From: Staphylococcus sp. GSSP0090
Lineage (GTDB): Bacteria > Bacillota > Bacilli > Staphylococcales > Staphylococcaceae
Assembly: GCF_013391405.1 (NCBI RefSeq)
Contig: NZ_JACBFD010000026.1
Coordinates: 1-63,075 of the forward strand
Direction of reading: 5' to 3'
Length of the DNA stretch: 63,075 bases
In this document: piece by piece, positions 40,900 through 51,364 of the stretch
How positions within the stretch are numbered: position 1 is the first letter of the stretch
Layout: every line of letters begins with the position of its first letter
Translations under genes and position numbers: made by a program
The notes under the pieces: generated by a model
What the model was told of the DNA's origin: nothing
Databases searched by the model: none
The model's input: only the letters and a program-made list of their open reading frames with translations

Positions 40900-41139
40900 T
40901 CAATCATCTTCCTTTTTATGAAACTCTAATTGGTCAATGATCAGATATCCAGCTAACAATGATACGACATCTATGAAAATGATCCATTCACTATGAAAGA
41001 AGCCCTTTTCAACGGATGCACCTATTAAAATTAAAGTCAATATTGTACCTACCCATTTGCTTCTTGTCAGCACGCTGAACAATATAACAAAAATACATGG
41101 AAAAAAGGATGCCAATATATACCAAATCATGGAATTCAC
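40900..41139 (-). CDS. csbA: CsbA-like small membrane protein
   Basis: The 79-residue protein has three hydrophobic segments (IWYILASFFPCIFVILFSV, ilt-rich residues 29-45 and IIFIDVVSLLAGYLII) and a charged tail FHKKEDD. It matches CsbA of Bacillus in size, in topology and in position next to uvrBA, where it is sigma-B dependent and of unknown function. I see no sigma-B promoter here. Its ATG overlaps the stop of the HD protein by four bases. Confidence 0.8.
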   Translation of the reverse strand: MNSMIWYILASFFPCIFVILFSVLTRSKWVGTILTLILIGASVEKGFFHSEWIIFIDVVSLLAGYLIIDQLEFHKKEDD

Positions 41140-41777
41140 CCATTCCTATTATTTAAAATTGCCATTGTTGTTTCACGTAATTCAGATCTAGGTATGAATT
41201 TCTCTGTTAGCATCTCTGGGATGATGTTCTCAATGAAATCTTGCACTGAACTAAGATGATCAAATTGCATGATTGTCTCTAGAGACATTTCGTAAATTTC
41301 AAAAAATAACTGTTCTGGATTACGTTTTTGTATTTCTCCGAAAGTTTCATATAATAAATCAATTTTATCGGCAACAGATAACAATTGACCTTCTAAGGAA
41401 TCATCCTTGCCTTCTTGTAATCGTTCGCGATAAATAGCTTGATATGGTTCTGGAATTTCTTCATTTATAAAATGGTCTACCATTTCTTCTTCAACTTGGG
41501 AAAATAATTTTTTTAATTCTCCACTTGCATATTTCACTGGTGTTTTAATATCACCCGTAAATATTTCGGCAAAATCATGATTTAATGCTTTTTCATATAA
41601 ACTTTTCCAATCGACTTCATTGCCATGATATTCCTCAACGGTACCTAAATACTGAGCGATTTTTGTCACTTTGAATGAATGGGCTGCGACGTTATGCTCA
41701 AAATATTTAAATTTACCTGGCAATCTAATTAATTTTTCTAAATCAGATAAACGTTTAAAATATTGATGTACACCCAT
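41136..41777 (-). CDS. HD-domain phosphohydrolase (YfbR-like)
   Basis: The 213-residue protein carries an HD metal site: H28 and H33 in the stretch EHNVAAHSF, then NHDFAEIFTGD near 66-76, and a later D in VADKIDLLYE near 137-146. This pattern fits YfbR-like 5'-deoxynucleotidases or related dNMP phosphohydrolases; the substrate is inferred only from similarity. It starts 38 bases past a likely TATAAT-like element and is coupled by overlap to csbA. Confidence 0.85.
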   Translation of the reverse strand: MGVHQYFKRLSDLEKLIRLPGKFKYFEHNVAAHSFKVTKIAQYLGTVEEYHGNEVDWKSLYEKALNHDFAEIFTGDIKTPVKYASGELKKLFSQVEEEMVDHFINEEIPEPYQAIYRERLQEGKDDSLEGQLLSVADKIDLLYETFGEIQKRNPEQLFFEIYEMSLETIMQFDHLSSVQDFIENIIPEMLTEKFIPRSELRETTMAILNNRNG

Positions 41778-42186
41778 GACATCGCCTCCTAGTTTATTAA
41801 AAAATGATTATTCTTGTTTTTATAATATCATTCACCGCGCTAAATGTCCTATCAATATCATTGGAAAATAATAATCATTTAATTTAACTAATATAATAAA
41901 ATCAGATTATATTTCACAGATATATTTATCAATCATTTAGATATAGCATCAAGATAGCACAAAAATTAAATTTCCAACTATATTCTTGGCTATACATTAC
42001 GTTTTAAAGACTATATAAATTGAAAATACATATAAACATGAGGCTTTACAGCTTAATATATCAATCATTAAAAGTAAGTGGGACTGAAATTCAATTTTCT
42101 AATTGAGATTTCTGTCCCACTCCCAATTGATTTGGGTATCCATCATTTAGATTAATTCATCTTGTTTCGCAAAGAGACGATTCGTA
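41778..42186. other. Intergenic region with a repeat-type terminator
   Basis: This 409-base gap holds the promoter of the HD-csbA pair on its left side and the GTGGGAC hairpin at 42076-42121. No gene is supported. Confidence 0.5.
42076..42121. terminator. GTGGGAC-type intergenic hairpin
   Basis: AGTGGGAC-T-GAAAT...CAATT pairs with AATTG...ATTTC-T-GTCCCACT. This GTGGGAC...GTCCCAC hairpin is a recurrent staphylococcal intergenic sequence. Here it lies after the LysM-CHAP gene and can act as its terminator. A decayed relative is visible near 54775-54825. Confidence 0.7.
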
Positions 42187-43140
42187 TTAGTGAATATAAT
42201 TATATTGGCCTGTGTTATGTATGGTTCTATATGATTTTTGACCTACACCTTGCCAATTCATTTCAGATACGACAATTGAACCGTCTGCATTTTTACTTTC
42301 AACTACACCTACATGACCATAGTTACCAGCACTACTTTGGAAAATGGCACCTACTTCAGGTGTGTGATTTACTTGATAACCACTTTGTCGTGCGGCTGAA
42401 GCCCAATTATTCGCATTTCCCCATAAATTTCCAACAGATTTTCCTAATTGTTGTCGACGATCAAAAGCATAATAAGTACATTGACCCCAATCATAATAGT
42501 TACTACCGTTAGATACATGTGTGCCTGGGCTATACTGATAATTCGAGGATACTTGCTCATCTGCAGTAGCATTCGAAGCTTGCTGTCTATTTGAATCGGC
42601 GTATTCAACGTTCTGCCATGTTTGCGTGTTGCTTGGAGTGATATGTCCTGAAGTGCTCACGCTATACGCGGTATTATTCGGCGTTGTATTTGTTTCATCA
42701 TTATTTAATTGTGCTGTCGGTTGTACTGCTTCATGACTGTTAAATATTTGTTGTAAATGATTATTAATATGCGCAGACCCTCTATCTGATACTGCAATTA
42801 ACTGACCCGGGTAAATGATTTCACCTAAGTTTGGATTCAATTGATACAACTGGTTTATCGACATTTGATGTCTATCTGCAATTGCTTTAATCGTATCTCC
42901 TGCTTTGACTTCTACAATATCAGAATCCGGTAATACAATTGTTTCACCAACTCGAACAGTATCTCTGCCCACCATATGATTTAAATTTTGTATTTCCGTC
43001 GTTGTCGTTGCAAATGTTTCTGCTATATCTGTCAATTTAGCATCTTCTTTTACTGTGTGTATTTGGTCTGCTGATGCAACATGATTCATCCCAAAAAACA
43101 AGGCTGCCGAAGTGATAGAAAATGTTAAACCTTTCTTCAT
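42187..43140 (-). CDS. Secreted LysM-CHAP peptidoglycan hydrolase
   Basis: The ATG at 43140 follows AAAGGATG by eight bases and gives a 317-residue protein. A longer frame 12 codons earlier covers the Shine-Dalgarno. A signal peptide (MKKGLTFSITSAALFFGMNH) ends at ASA before DQ. Two LysM domains follow (about 27-72 and 76-120) with a Thr/Asn/Gln-rich linker. A C-terminal CHAP domain (about 205-317) has the catalytic cysteine in WGQCTYYAFDRR, histidine in GHVGVVE and SEMNW. It should cut peptidoglycan cross-bridges or amide bonds as Sle1/SsaA-type enzymes do. A WalR box lies upstream. Confidence 0.93.
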   Translation of the reverse strand: MKKGLTFSITSAALFFGMNHVASADQIHTVKEDAKLTDIAETFATTTTEIQNLNHMVGRDTVRVGETIVLPDSDIVEVKAGDTIKAIADRHQMSINQLYQLNPNLGEIIYPGQLIAVSDRGSAHINNHLQQIFNSHEAVQPTAQLNNDETNTTPNNTAYSVSTSGHITPSNTQTWQNVEYADSNRQQASNATADEQVSSNYQYSPGTHVSNGSNYYDWGQCTYYAFDRRQQLGKSVGNLWGNANNWASAARQSGYQVNHTPEVGAIFQSSAGNYGHVGVVESKNADGSIVVSEMNWQGVGQKSYRTIHNTGQYNYIH

Positions 43141-43180
43141 TAAGTTTTCATCCTTTACTGTCTTAATTTTAATCAAGCAT

Positions 43181-43186
43181 ACTATA
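43181..43186 (-). promoter_or_regulatory. Extended -10 of the LysM-CHAP gene
   Basis: On the reverse strand TGCTATAGT gives an extended -10 element (TATAGT at 43181-43186), about 40 bases before the ATG. The WalR box lies just upstream of the expected -35 position. Confidence 0.6.
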
Positions 43187-43212
43187 GCATAATAAAAACA
43201 AATATTTTCTAT

Positions 43213-43229
43213 TGTTATGGTTTTGTAAC
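43213..43229 (+). promoter_or_regulatory. WalR-type binding site
   Basis: TGTTAT-GGTTT-TGTAAC fits the WalR consensus TGTWAH-N5-TGTWAH exactly. It lies 73 bases before the start of a LysM-CHAP hydrolase, the class of gene the essential WalKR system activates. The site is on the strand opposite to the gene, which is tolerated in some known targets. Confidence 0.7.
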
Positions 43230-43400
43230 ATAACGGTCAACTTTATATTTCAAACGAATATTCTACAAGTTAACAAACATATCAAAACCATTGTCATTAA
43301 AACATCTAACCACTCTAAGATGATAGATTTAAAAACATGCGCGTAATATTAAAAATTGCATTTTACATATTTTCTTAAATATTTATTTATAGAAACACAA

Positions 43401-43456
43401 ATAAAAAAGAGCCAGGGCGCAATTTAAACTTTTTAATAAGATTGCGCTCTGACTCT
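43401..43456 (-). terminator. Terminator after prfB
   Basis: AGAGCCAGGGCGCAAT pairs with ATTGCGCTCTGACTCT (mismatches at two positions). On the reverse strand it is followed by TTTTTTATTTG. It lies 52 bases past the prfB stop. Confidence 0.85.
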
Positions 43457-43507
43457 ACACTATTGAATTATATTTCACACATATGATGCGTTATTGGGTC
43501 ATGCTGC

Positions 43508-44624
43508 TTAGCCTTCGTTTTGGTCCATTTGACTACGTAGGTATGCTTCAATAAATGGACCGATATCACCATCCATAACAGCATCTACCTTACCAGTTTC
43601 TTCATTCGTACGGTGATCTTTAACCATAGCATAAGGATGGAAAACATATGATCTAATTTGGCTTCCCCAGCCAATTTCTTTTTGCTCACCACGAATTTCT
43701 GCCATTTCTTGTTCTTGTTCCTCAATTTTTAATTGATATAGTTTAGATTTCAATGTTTTCATGGCTGCTTCTCTGTTTTTAATTTGTGAACGTTCATTTT
43801 GGTTATTTACAACGATGCCAGTTGGGTGGTGTGTAATTCTAATCGCTGATTCAGTTTTATTAATGTGTTGCCCACCAGCACCAGAAGCTCTAAATGTATC
43901 TACAGTAATATCATCCGGATTAATATCAATTTCAATTTCAGTATTATTGAATTGTGGTATGACATCACATGACGCAAATGATGTATGTCTTCGACCAGAT
44001 GAATCGAAAGGCGAAATACGCACAAGTCGATGCACGCCCTTTTCAGCTTTTAAATAACCGTATGCATTATGGCCTTTAACAATTAGGGTTACACTTTTAA
44101 CTCCTGCTTCGTCACCAGGTAAATAGTCCGCAATTTCGACGTTGAATCCTTTCTGTTCACAATAACGTTGATACATTCTTAAAAGCATATTCGTCCAATC
44201 TTGTGACTCTGTACCACCGGCACCTGGATGCAATTCCATGATGGCATAATTCGCATCATAAGGCCCATCGAGTAATAATTGTAACTCGAACTGATCTAAT
44301 TCATGCTTAAACGTTTGAACACTCTGTTCTAAATCTTGCTTCATCGCTTCATCATCTTCATCCAGTAACAAGGCTCTCGTAGTATCCATGTCTTCAAGTT
44401 CAGACTCTAAAGTTCTATAAGCATTCACCACGGATTTCAAAGCATTATTCTTGTCGATAATATCTTGGGCTTTTTCTTGATTATCCCAAAACGTTGGATC
44501 CGTCATCATTTCTTCATATTCTTGTATATTTGTCTCTTTTGCTTCTAAGTCAAAGAGACCCCCTAAGTTGTTCTAGTTTTTCATTATACGTGTCTATATT
44601 ACGTTTTATCTCTGACAATTCCAT
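43508..44624 (-). CDS. prfB: Peptide chain release factor 2, with programmed +1 frameshift
   Basis: The gene is split by its usual control: a short frame starts at ATG 44624 ([20 protein letters not shown], then RGSL) and meets an in-frame TGA at 44550-44552. An AGGGGG stimulator precedes the slip site CTTTGAC, where the ribosome moves +1 and continues as FDLEAKETN into the 333-codon main frame. The full product is 371 residues. It contains the peptidyl-tRNA hydrolysis motif GGQ ([13 protein letters not shown]) and the codon-recognition region. It recognises UGA and UAA, so frameshifting rises when RF2 is scarce. It lies downstream of secA. Confidence 0.97.
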
Positions 44625-44774
44625 CATGCATCTCTCCTATGATTATTTGAATGAAATAATAAACAATAACGTATTTCATTTATTTGTAGTTAATAACTCT
44701 ATTCTACAGAAATTTGTAGTTTAATTACAACTTTATCTAATGCAAAACGATATCTAATCACCTTTAATCACATA

Positions 44775-44820
44775 ATAAAACCGAAAGCTAATGTCTATAC
44801 ATTACAACTTCCGGTTTTAT
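44775..44820 (-). terminator. Terminator after secA
   Basis: AAAACCG-GAAG...C-TTT-CGGTTTTAT forms an imperfect stem around the ATGTCTATACATTAC region, with T-rich sequence on the reverse strand. It lies between secA and prfB and may be only partly effective. Confidence 0.65.
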
Positions 44821-44836
44821 AGACTGTCGCAATAAT

Positions 44837-47368
44837 TTATGCACCGTGACAGTTTTTATATTTTTTTCCGCTGCCACAAGGACAAGGATCATTTCTACCA
44901 ATATGTTCATCTTTAACATAAGGTTCTGCTTTTGCTTTTTCTTTACCATCTTCGGCTGAAACATGTTCAGCTTTACCAAAGTCTGTCGTTTTATCTCTTT
45001 CAACATCGTCTTCGACTGAAACAACGGATTTCAAGATATACTTACTAACATCTTCTTCGATATTTTGCATCATCGTATCGAAAAGTTGGTGTCCTTCATT
45101 TTGATAATCACGTAAAGGATTTTGTTGCCCATAAGAACGCAGATGAATACCTTGTCTTAATTGATCCATCGTATCAATATGATCTGTCCAATGCGTATCT
45201 ATAGAACGAAGTAAAATCATTCGTTCAAATTCATCAAATTGTGTTCCAATTTTTTCTTTTTGATCTTTTAATGCAATTTCAACTTTATTCCAAACGAATT
45301 CAACGATATCTTCGTTATCTTTACCTTTGATATCATCAACTTTTATATCGCCTTCATTCAAGAATACATCATCTACATAGTTAATGAATGGTTCGTAATC
45401 TGGATCATCCGCTTCTTCATTTACATAGTAGTTAACGCTTCTTTCAAGTGTTGAACGTAGCATATCATTAACTAAATCGCCACTATCATCACTATCAATG
45501 ATCTTATTACGTTCGCCGTAAATAATTTCACGTTGTTTACGTAAGACATCATCATATTCAAGTACACGCTTACGTGCATCAAAGTTATTACCTTCAACAC
45601 GTTTTTGCGCAGATTCAACCGCACGTGAAACCATTTTAGATTCAATTGGTGTTGAATCATCCATACCTAAACGATTCATCATGTTTTGCAGACGTTCTGA
45701 ACCAAAGCGTACCATCAGTTCATCTTGAAGTGATAAATAGAAACGACTGTCACCTTTATCACCTTGACGGCCTGAACGACCACGTAACTGATCATCGATA
45801 CGACGTGATTCATGACGTTCTGTACCGATAACAGCTAAACCACCAAGTTCTTGAACACCTTCACCTAACTTGATATCTGTACCACGGCCAGCCATGTTTG
45901 TAGCTATCGTTACTGCTCCACGTTGACCCGCACTTGCAACGATATCGGCTTCACGTTCATGGTTTTTAGCATTTAAAACATCATGACGCACACCATTTTT
46001 CTTCAATAAATTAGAAATATATTCACTGGTTTCCACAGCAACCGTACCAAGTAATACTGGTTGGCCAGCTTTATGTTTTTCAATAACATCTTGAACTACA
46101 GCATCAAATTTACCTTTTTGACTAATATAAATTAAATCTGGTTTATCCACACGTTGGACTGGTTTGTTCGTAGGAATTTGTGTAACCGTCATATTATAAA
46201 TGTTTCTAAACTCTTCTTCTTCGGTCTTTGCAGTACCTGTCATACCGGATAACTTATTATACATTCTGAAATAGTTTTGGAATGTGATTGAGGCCATTGT
46301 TTTAGATTCATTTTGAATTTTCACACCTTCTTTAGCTTCAATCGCTTGGTGCAAGCCTTCTGAGAAGCGACGTCCTGGCATTGTACGACCTGTAAATTGG
46401 TCTACAATAAGGACTTCACCATTATTGACCATGTAGTCAACATCTCTTTGTAGAGTCACATGGGCACGTAGCGCCGTATTAATGTGACTGATAATATCTA
46501 CATTATTTACGTCATATAAATTATCGATTTTAAACATGCGTTCTGCTTTATCGATACCTTGTTCAGTTAACTGAACTGCTTTTGTTTTTTCATCATAATT
46601 ATAGTCATCTTCACTTTTAAGCATTTTTGCAAAAACATTTGCCTGCGTATAGAGCGATGTAGATTTCTCTGCTTCACCAGAAATAATTAAAGGTGTTCGC
46701 GCTTCATCAATTAAGATGGAGTCAACCTCATCAATAATCGCAAAGTTCAACGGTCTCATGACACGTTCTTCTGCATAATTTACCATGTTGTCACGTAAAT
46801 AGTCGAAACCTAATTCATTGTTCGTACAATACGTAATATCACATGCATAGGCTTCACGTTTCTCGGTCGTTGTCTTACTATTTAGATTTAATCCTACAGA
46901 AAGTCCTAAAAATTCATATAGTTCCGCCATTTCTTGGCTTTGAACACTAGATAAGTATTCATTGACTGTTATAACATGTACGCCGCGACCAGTTAACGCA
47001 TTTAAATATACAGGCATTGTCGCTGTCAATGTTTTACCTTCACCTGTTCTCATTTCAGAAATATCGCCACCATGAATCGCGATACCACCCATAACTTGAA
47101 CTTTGTATGGAATCATATTAAAAACACGTTTTGATCCTTCTCTTACCAGTGCAAACGCTTCTGGTAAAATATCATCTAATATTTTATTTTGTTTTTTTAT
47201 ATCTTCTTCACTCTGTAACTTTTCTTGGAATGCGCTTGTTTTGGCTTTAATTTCTTCATCAGTTAATATCGACATATCCTCTTCGAGTGCAAGGACTTTG
47301 TCGGCTAATTTACCAAGGCGTTTTATTTCTTTTTTATTGCCATCTGCAATTTTTGATAAAAAACCCAT
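44837..47368 (-). CDS. secA: Preprotein translocase ATPase SecA
   Basis: The 843-residue motor protein has the Walker A motif [20 protein letters not shown] near residues 100-119, [19 protein letters not shown] (DEAD box), the second nucleotide-binding fold with [16 protein letters not shown] and the helicase motif [13 protein letters not shown]-terminal zinc-binding tail [14 protein letters not shown] ends the protein. This is SecA1, the general export ATPase. It acts with SecYEG and the SecG subunit encoded at 13572-13805. Confidence 0.98.
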   Translation of the reverse strand: MGFLSKIADGNKKEIKRLGKLADKVLALEEDMSILTDEEIKAKTSAFQEKLQSEEDIKKQNKILDDILPEAFALVREGSKRVFNMIPYKVQVMGGIAIHGGDISEMRTGEGKTLTATMPVYLNALTGRGVHVITVNEYLSSVQSQEMAELYEFLGLSVGLNLNSKTTTEKREAYACDITYCTNNELGFDYLRDNMVNYAEERVMRPLNFAIIDEVDSILIDEARTPLIISGEAEKSTSLYTQANVFAKMLKSEDDYNYDEKTKAVQLTEQGIDKAERMFKIDNLYDVNNVDIISHINTALRAHVTLQRDVDYMVNNGEVLIVDQFTGRTMPGRRFSEGLHQAIEAKEGVKIQNESKTMASITFQNYFRMYNKLSGMTGTAKTEEEEFRNIYNMTVTQIPTNKPVQRVDKPDLIYISQKGKFDAVVQDVIEKHKAGQPVLLGTVAVETSEYISNLLKKNGVRHDVLNAKNHEREADIVASAGQRGAVTIATNMAGRGTDIKLGEGVQELGGLAVIGTERHESRRIDDQLRGRSGRQGDKGDSRFYLSLQDELMVRFGSERLQNMMNRLGMDDSTPIESKMVSRAVESAQKRVEGNNFDARKRVLEYDDVLRKQREIIYGERNKIIDSDDSGDLVNDMLRSTLERSVNYYVNEEADDPDYEPFINYVDDVFLNEGDIKVDDIKGKDNEDIVEFVWNKVEIALKDQKEKIGTQFDEFERMILLRSIDTHWTDHIDTMDQLRQGIHLRSYGQQNPLRDYQNEGHQLFDTMMQNIEEDVSKYILKSVVSVEDDVERDKTTDFGKAEHVSAEDGKEKAKAEPYVKDEHIGRNDPCPCGSGKKYKNCHGA

Positions 47369-47600
47369 TCTGTTCGCTCCTTTAGCTTTTTAACTCTTCG
47401 CTTACAACAATTTATAATATCATTTATAAGCTTAAATTTACACTTATTCACTTGTCTAAAGTGTCTCGCTTTGAAATTATATTTTTTATTCACTTACTTT
47501 ACGCTTTATTTTAAAATAATTGATTATAATCTTGTTCAATTAAAATATACACAAATAGCTATATCACTTTCAAATTATTTCATAGTAACATAGCAAAAAT

Positions 47601-47636
47601 TAAGCGTCCACGATTTAACATCATCGTGAACGCTAC
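47601..47636 (-). terminator. Terminator after hpf
   Basis: AGCGT-C-CACGAT pairs with ATCGTG-A-ACGCT around an 8-base loop. On the reverse strand it is followed by TTAATTTTTGC. It lies 35 bases past the hpf stop. Confidence 0.75.
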
Positions 47637-47670
47637 AGTATAAAAGCAACTTAACTTACATCAAACGTTT

Positions 47671-48243
47671 TTATTCAGTTGTTTCAATTAAACCATATTT
47701 CCCATCTTTTCTTTTATATACAATACTTGTACCGTCTGTTTCACGGTCTGTAAAGATGAAGAAATCATGTCCTAATAAATCCATTTGAAGCACTGCTTCT
47801 TCAGAATCCATTGGTTTCAAACTGAAATTTTTAGCACGGATAATTTCTATCTCATTATCAGTTTCATTTTCATCATTTTGAATTTCAATTGCTTCTTTTT
47901 CTTCTGGTAGTGATGCAAATGCTTCTTGCTCACCACGATTTCTATTTCTACGATTTACACGTGTTTTGTATTTTCTAACTTGTCTTTCAAGTTTATTATT
48001 AATTAAATCAATACCTGCATACAAATCATCGTTACGTTCTTCAGCTCTTAATGTAACATTTTTCAATGGAATTGTTACTTCGATTTTAGTAGCTGAGTTG
48101 TGATACGTTTTCACTTTAACGTGTGCTGTTGCATTTGGCACATCATTAAAATAACGTTCTAATTTACCAATCTTCTCCTCAATATAGTTGCGAATCGCAT
48201 CAGTAATAGTGAGGTTCTCTCCGTGAATTTCAAATCTAATCAT
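47671..48243 (-). CDS. hpf: Ribosome hibernation-promoting factor, long form
   Basis: The ATG at 48243 ([20 protein letters not shown]) lies nine bases after AAAGGAG; another ATG two codons earlier is too close to it. The 190-residue protein has the N-terminal HPF/YfiA domain (residues 1-100), an acidic linker, and the C-terminal domain ([26 protein letters not shown]) that lets two ribosomes pair as 100S dimers in resting cells. It lies upstream of secA and downstream of the comF genes, the same place as in S. aureus. Confidence 0.95.
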   Translation of the reverse strand: MIRFEIHGENLTITDAIRNYIEEKIGKLERYFNDVPNATAHVKVKTYHNSATKIEVTIPLKNVTLRAEERNDDLYAGIDLINNKLERQVRKYKTRVNRRNRNRGEQEAFASLPEEKEAIEIQNDENETDNEIEIIRAKNFSLKPMDSEEAVLQMDLLGHDFFIFTDRETDGTSIVYKRKDGKYGLIETTE

Positions 48244-48309
48244 AATCATCGACTCCTTTAAAACCTCTATATTGGTAATATTGCTTACTCATATAATACC
48301 ACGTTTAGC

Positions 48310-48981
48310 CTAGCGTGCAAACGTAAACACATCGAATTTTCTGATTTTTCTCACAGATAATTTTTCAATCGCATGATGAACCGTTAAGCCAGTAGTATAA
48401 ATGTCATCCACAAGTAAGATATTTTTATCTTCTAAATTAAGATTTTTTGAAATTTCAAAAGGATTAGCAAGACGCGCTCTGTGCAATTTCCCTAATGATG
48501 ATTGTTTAGGTCTTACCTTGGTATGAAGGATCACTTCATATGCCACTTGCATTTTCTCTAACACACAAGTAACCGGATTAAAAGTACGTTGCATATCTCT
48601 TTGCATCGGCGAAGGAATGGGAATAATGTAATCGTAAGACCGATTAGGTAGTCTAAGTTGTTCTGCCAAAATTTCACAAAGTGCAACATCTTTTAACAGT
48701 TTATATTGATGTATTAGCTGTTTCACCATCCCTTTATATTGATAATCACAATATAATTGATTCATTAACAGGAATTTAGCAGCCAAGAAAGCACAATCCA
48801 AACATTCACGTTCACCTTGTTCCAATTTCTTTAAACATTTAGCACAACGCCCTTCTAATACTATTTTATTTTCTTCCCATAGTGCTATACAATTCACACA
48901 TAGTTTTGCAGGTTTTTTATAAAAATTAAGTGCATCAAACATTTCTGTTAATTTGACATCACATTGTATACAGTTAGCCAT
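48310..48981 (-). CDS. comFC: ComF family protein (phosphoribosyltransferase fold)
   Basis: The 223-residue protein has N-terminal zinc-finger cysteines (CIQCD, then CVNC, CAKC, CLDC) and a PRTase motif ILLVDDIYTTGLTVHHA near residues 188-205. ComFC works with the ComFA helicase during DNA uptake in Bacillus, though its chemistry is unknown. The start overlaps the comFA end by eight bases, so the two are coupled. Confidence 0.9.
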   Translation of the reverse strand: MANCIQCDVKLTEMFDALNFYKKPAKLCVNCIALWEENKIVLEGRCAKCLKKLEQGERECLDCAFLAAKFLLMNQLYCDYQYKGMVKQLIHQYKLLKDVALCEILAEQLRLPNRSYDYIIPIPSPMQRDMQRTFNPVTCVLEKMQVAYEVILHTKVRPKQSSLGKLHRARLANPFEISKNLNLEDKNILLVDDIYTTGLTVHHAIEKLSVRKIRKFDVFTFAR

Positions 48982-50263
48982 CGATCCACTTCTTTTTTAA
49001 TGCTAAACGATTCATATTTACAATAGTTTTTCTCGCTTTTAACATATGCAAAGTGATACCTTCATGTAAAAATAATACGAGTCCTGTTGGTGCTTCTATC
49101 TTTCTTCCAACTCTACCAGCAATTTGTATCAATGCATGTTTATTAAAATTTTGACTGTTGCAGACAATGACATCTAATTTTGCCATGGTAAATCCTCTTT
49201 CTAAAATGGTTGTAGTAAAAATGATTTTGTACTTACCGTTCCGTAAATCATTAACTTTTTTAAACCGAAGTGCATCTTGGCTATAGACATAGGTTAATGA
49301 CGCTATTTGCTTTTTATATGTTTGATATGCAGTCTTCATTAAATTAATGTTGTCGAAGAAGACAAGTGTATAACGTGCCATTGCGATTTGTTTTTTTAGT
49401 ATTTTCAGCAATGTGTATTGTATTTTATGTTGCTTTAACTTGAAATATTTAAAGCATGGTACAGGTAAATGCTGTCTATGATACCTTGCAGGTAAAGTGA
49501 TCACATCGGATTGGTTCAATGTATTTAACAACTGACGCGGCGGTGTAGCTGTCATAAATATGTGACAGTGTCGCGTTTTTGAAGCGTGGAAGATGGCTTC
49601 TTGTAGTGATTGATCCATCGCTAATGGAAATGCATCTACTTCATCAATAATAATTAAATCAAAGTGTGACTTGAAGCGATATAATTGATGTACTGTTGAA
49701 ATAATAAAATGTCCATCAAAACATTGCTTTTGGCCTTGGTATAGCACATCAATCTCCTCTAAAGAGAATGCTTTTTGTATCCTCATACTTATTTCTATTA
49801 CAACATCTACTCTTGGTGAAACAATTGCGACATTATCGCCTCTATGACGTGCATAATGAATACCTTCAAATATCATTTCTGTTTTTCCAGCACCAGTGAC
49901 TGCGTATAATATTTTAGATTCATAGGCTTTAATTGCTTTTAAAACCGCTACTGAAGCAAATGTCTGTTGCTCAGTCAGTTTAAAATCCAATTGATAGGTT
50001 CCCTGAGATGCAACATTTTTCGACTTGATCATATAGATGGGTTTTATATTATCCATTCTTCCTAAATTAATGCAATTTCTACAATAAACTATCTCTTTCT
50101 TTAATATAGTTGAATCATAATGATAAAAATGTCTTGGTGCTTTCGTATGACATTGTAAACACTGCCATTGGTTATGCTTTTTTATAACACCTGTTGAAAT
50201 TTTATCGATTATTTCATCAGTCAGTAACGTCTTATCTAAGATGAGTCGACCATAATATTTTAT
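48974..50263 (-). CDS. comFA: ComF operon protein A, DNA helicase for DNA uptake
   Basis: The helicase has four cysteines of a zinc finger near its start (CLQCH, YCRNC), Walker A AVTGAGKTEMIFEG, the DEAD-box variant DEVD, TATPP and a C-terminal motif GRVGR. It is the motor thought to pull single-stranded DNA into competent cells. The start is uncertain: the strong GGAGGT (50271-50276) is followed seven bases later by ATA at 50263, not ATG. An upstream ATG at 50311 lies inside the fakB1 terminator, and TTG at 50278 overlaps the Shine-Dalgarno. With ATA as start the protein has 429 residues. Confidence 0.8.
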   Translation of the reverse strand: MKYYGRLILDKTLLTDEIIDKISTGVIKKHNQWQCLQCHTKAPRHFYHYDSTILKKEIVYCRNCINLGRMDNIKPIYMIKSKNVASQGTYQLDFKLTEQQTFASVAVLKAIKAYESKILYAVTGAGKTEMIFEGIHYARHRGDNVAIVSPRVDVVIEISMRIQKAFSLEEIDVLYQGQKQCFDGHFIISTVHQLYRFKSHFDLIIIDEVDAFPLAMDQSLQEAIFHASKTRHCHIFMTATPPRQLLNTLNQSDVITLPARYHRQHLPVPCFKYFKLKQHKIQYTLLKILKKQIAMARYTLVFFDNINLMKTAYQTYKKQIASLTYVYSQDALRFKKVNDLRNGKYKIIFTTTILERGFTMAKLDVIVCNSQNFNKHALIQIAGRVGRKIEAPTGLVLFLHEGITLHMLKARKTIVNMNRLALKKKWIDG

Positions 50264-50276
50264 AAGCTCTACCTCC

Positions 50277-50316
50277 AAAAAAAGACATGCAACACCAAAT
50301 AGGCATAACATGTCTC
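50277..50316 (-). terminator. Terminator after fakB1
   Basis: On the reverse strand AGACATG...CATGTCT encloses 22 bases that include a small GCC/GGT pairing, and is followed by TTTTTTTGG. It lies about 15 bases past the fakB1 stop and overlaps the longest comFA reading frame. Confidence 0.75.
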
Positions 50317-50331
50317 TAATTTATTCATTAT

Positions 50332-51195
50332 TTAATCTGTACGAATATTGCTTCCAATATACCCTAAACCAATACCACCAGATCCTAAATGCGCAGCAAT
50401 AACTGGTCCAAAGCTAGAACGATAAAGCTTGTACTGAGGGTAGTTAGTTTCTAATTCTTGTTGAATCCAATCTGAATCTTCAGGAATATCCCCTTCGATT
50501 ACAAAAAGCGTAACTTCATCTAAATCTTTGATCTGTTGTATCACTTTTTCAATCATTTTACGTAAAGCACGTTTTTTAGTTCTTACTTTTTCGTCTGGAA
50601 CAATTTTACCATCTTCGAATTTTAACACGGGCTTCATCTTCAACATTGTCCCAATCCAAGCTTGGGCACCTGTGATGCGACCACTTTTTTGTAAATTCTT
50701 TAAATCATCCACCATAAGTACTGCGCCCGTTTCTTCACGGATGGCATGTAGTGTATCAATGATATCTTTAGGTTTAAAACCCTGTTCTATCATTTCTACA
50801 GCTTTCAATACATAACCACCCTCAACCATTGCAGCTAACTTAGAATCAAACGTATGTACATCAATGCCTGTTACCATTTCACCTGCTTGTGTCGCAGTTT
50901 GATAACATCCACTAATCCCAGAAGAAAGAAATACACAAATGACATCTGTATAACCTTCTTCACGTAGTTGCTCAAAGTTTTCTAGAAAATCTCCGATTGC
51001 AGGTTGGCTCGTAGTTGGTATTGTAGCTGAGGTCTTCATACGCTCATAAAATTCGTCTGTTGAAATGGATGCATTCTCAACATAATTCTCACCACTATCA
51101 AATGTGACGCTGAGTGGTGCCACTTTGATATTATATTTGTCTATTAATGTTTGAGATAGATAACTCGTTGAATCTGTCAAGACAGCAATCTTCAT
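50332..51195 (-). CDS. fakB1: Fatty acid kinase binding subunit FakB1 (DegV family)
   Basis: The ATG at 51195 ([20 protein letters not shown]) follows GAGGAGGATTAGG; the ATG five codons earlier overlaps the site. The 287-residue DegV-fold protein has the fatty-acid carboxylate-binding serine motif [11 protein letters not shown] and [10 protein letters not shown]. FakB1 holds saturated fatty acids for FakA, which phosphorylates them to acyl-phosphate for phospholipid synthesis. Sequence and position next to comFA match S. aureus FakB1 rather than FakB2. Confidence 0.93.
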   Translation of the reverse strand: MKIAVLTDSTSYLSQTLIDKYNIKVAPLSVTFDSGENYVENASISTDEFYERMKTSATIPTTSQPAIGDFLENFEQLREEGYTDVICVFLSSGISGCYQTATQAGEMVTGIDVHTFDSKLAAMVEGGYVLKAVEMIEQGFKPKDIIDTLHAIREETGAVLMVDDLKNLQKSGRITGAQAWIGTMLKMKPVLKFEDGKIVPDEKVRTKKRALRKMIEKVIQQIKDLDEVTLFVIEGDIPEDSDWIQQELETNYPQYKLYRSSFGPVIAAHLGSGGIGLGYIGSNIRTD

Positions 51196-51364
51196 CCTAA
51201 TCCTCCTCAATTATACTCACAACTATGATACCTTATTTTCAACTAAAAGAAAATTTATTTTTTACATTTATGCTTGAATTCAATACAGTGTATAATACAA
51301 ATGTAGCGACAAACATAAAAATGAATGTGACACAGAAATTCTATAGTCATTTGGAGGCGTAAAC

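Larger units (their letters stand above)
43141..43507. other. Intergenic region between the LysM-CHAP gene and prfB
   Basis: This 367-base gap contains the LysM-CHAP promoter and WalR box (43181-43229) and the prfB terminator (43401-43456). Nothing else is readable. Confidence 0.6.
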
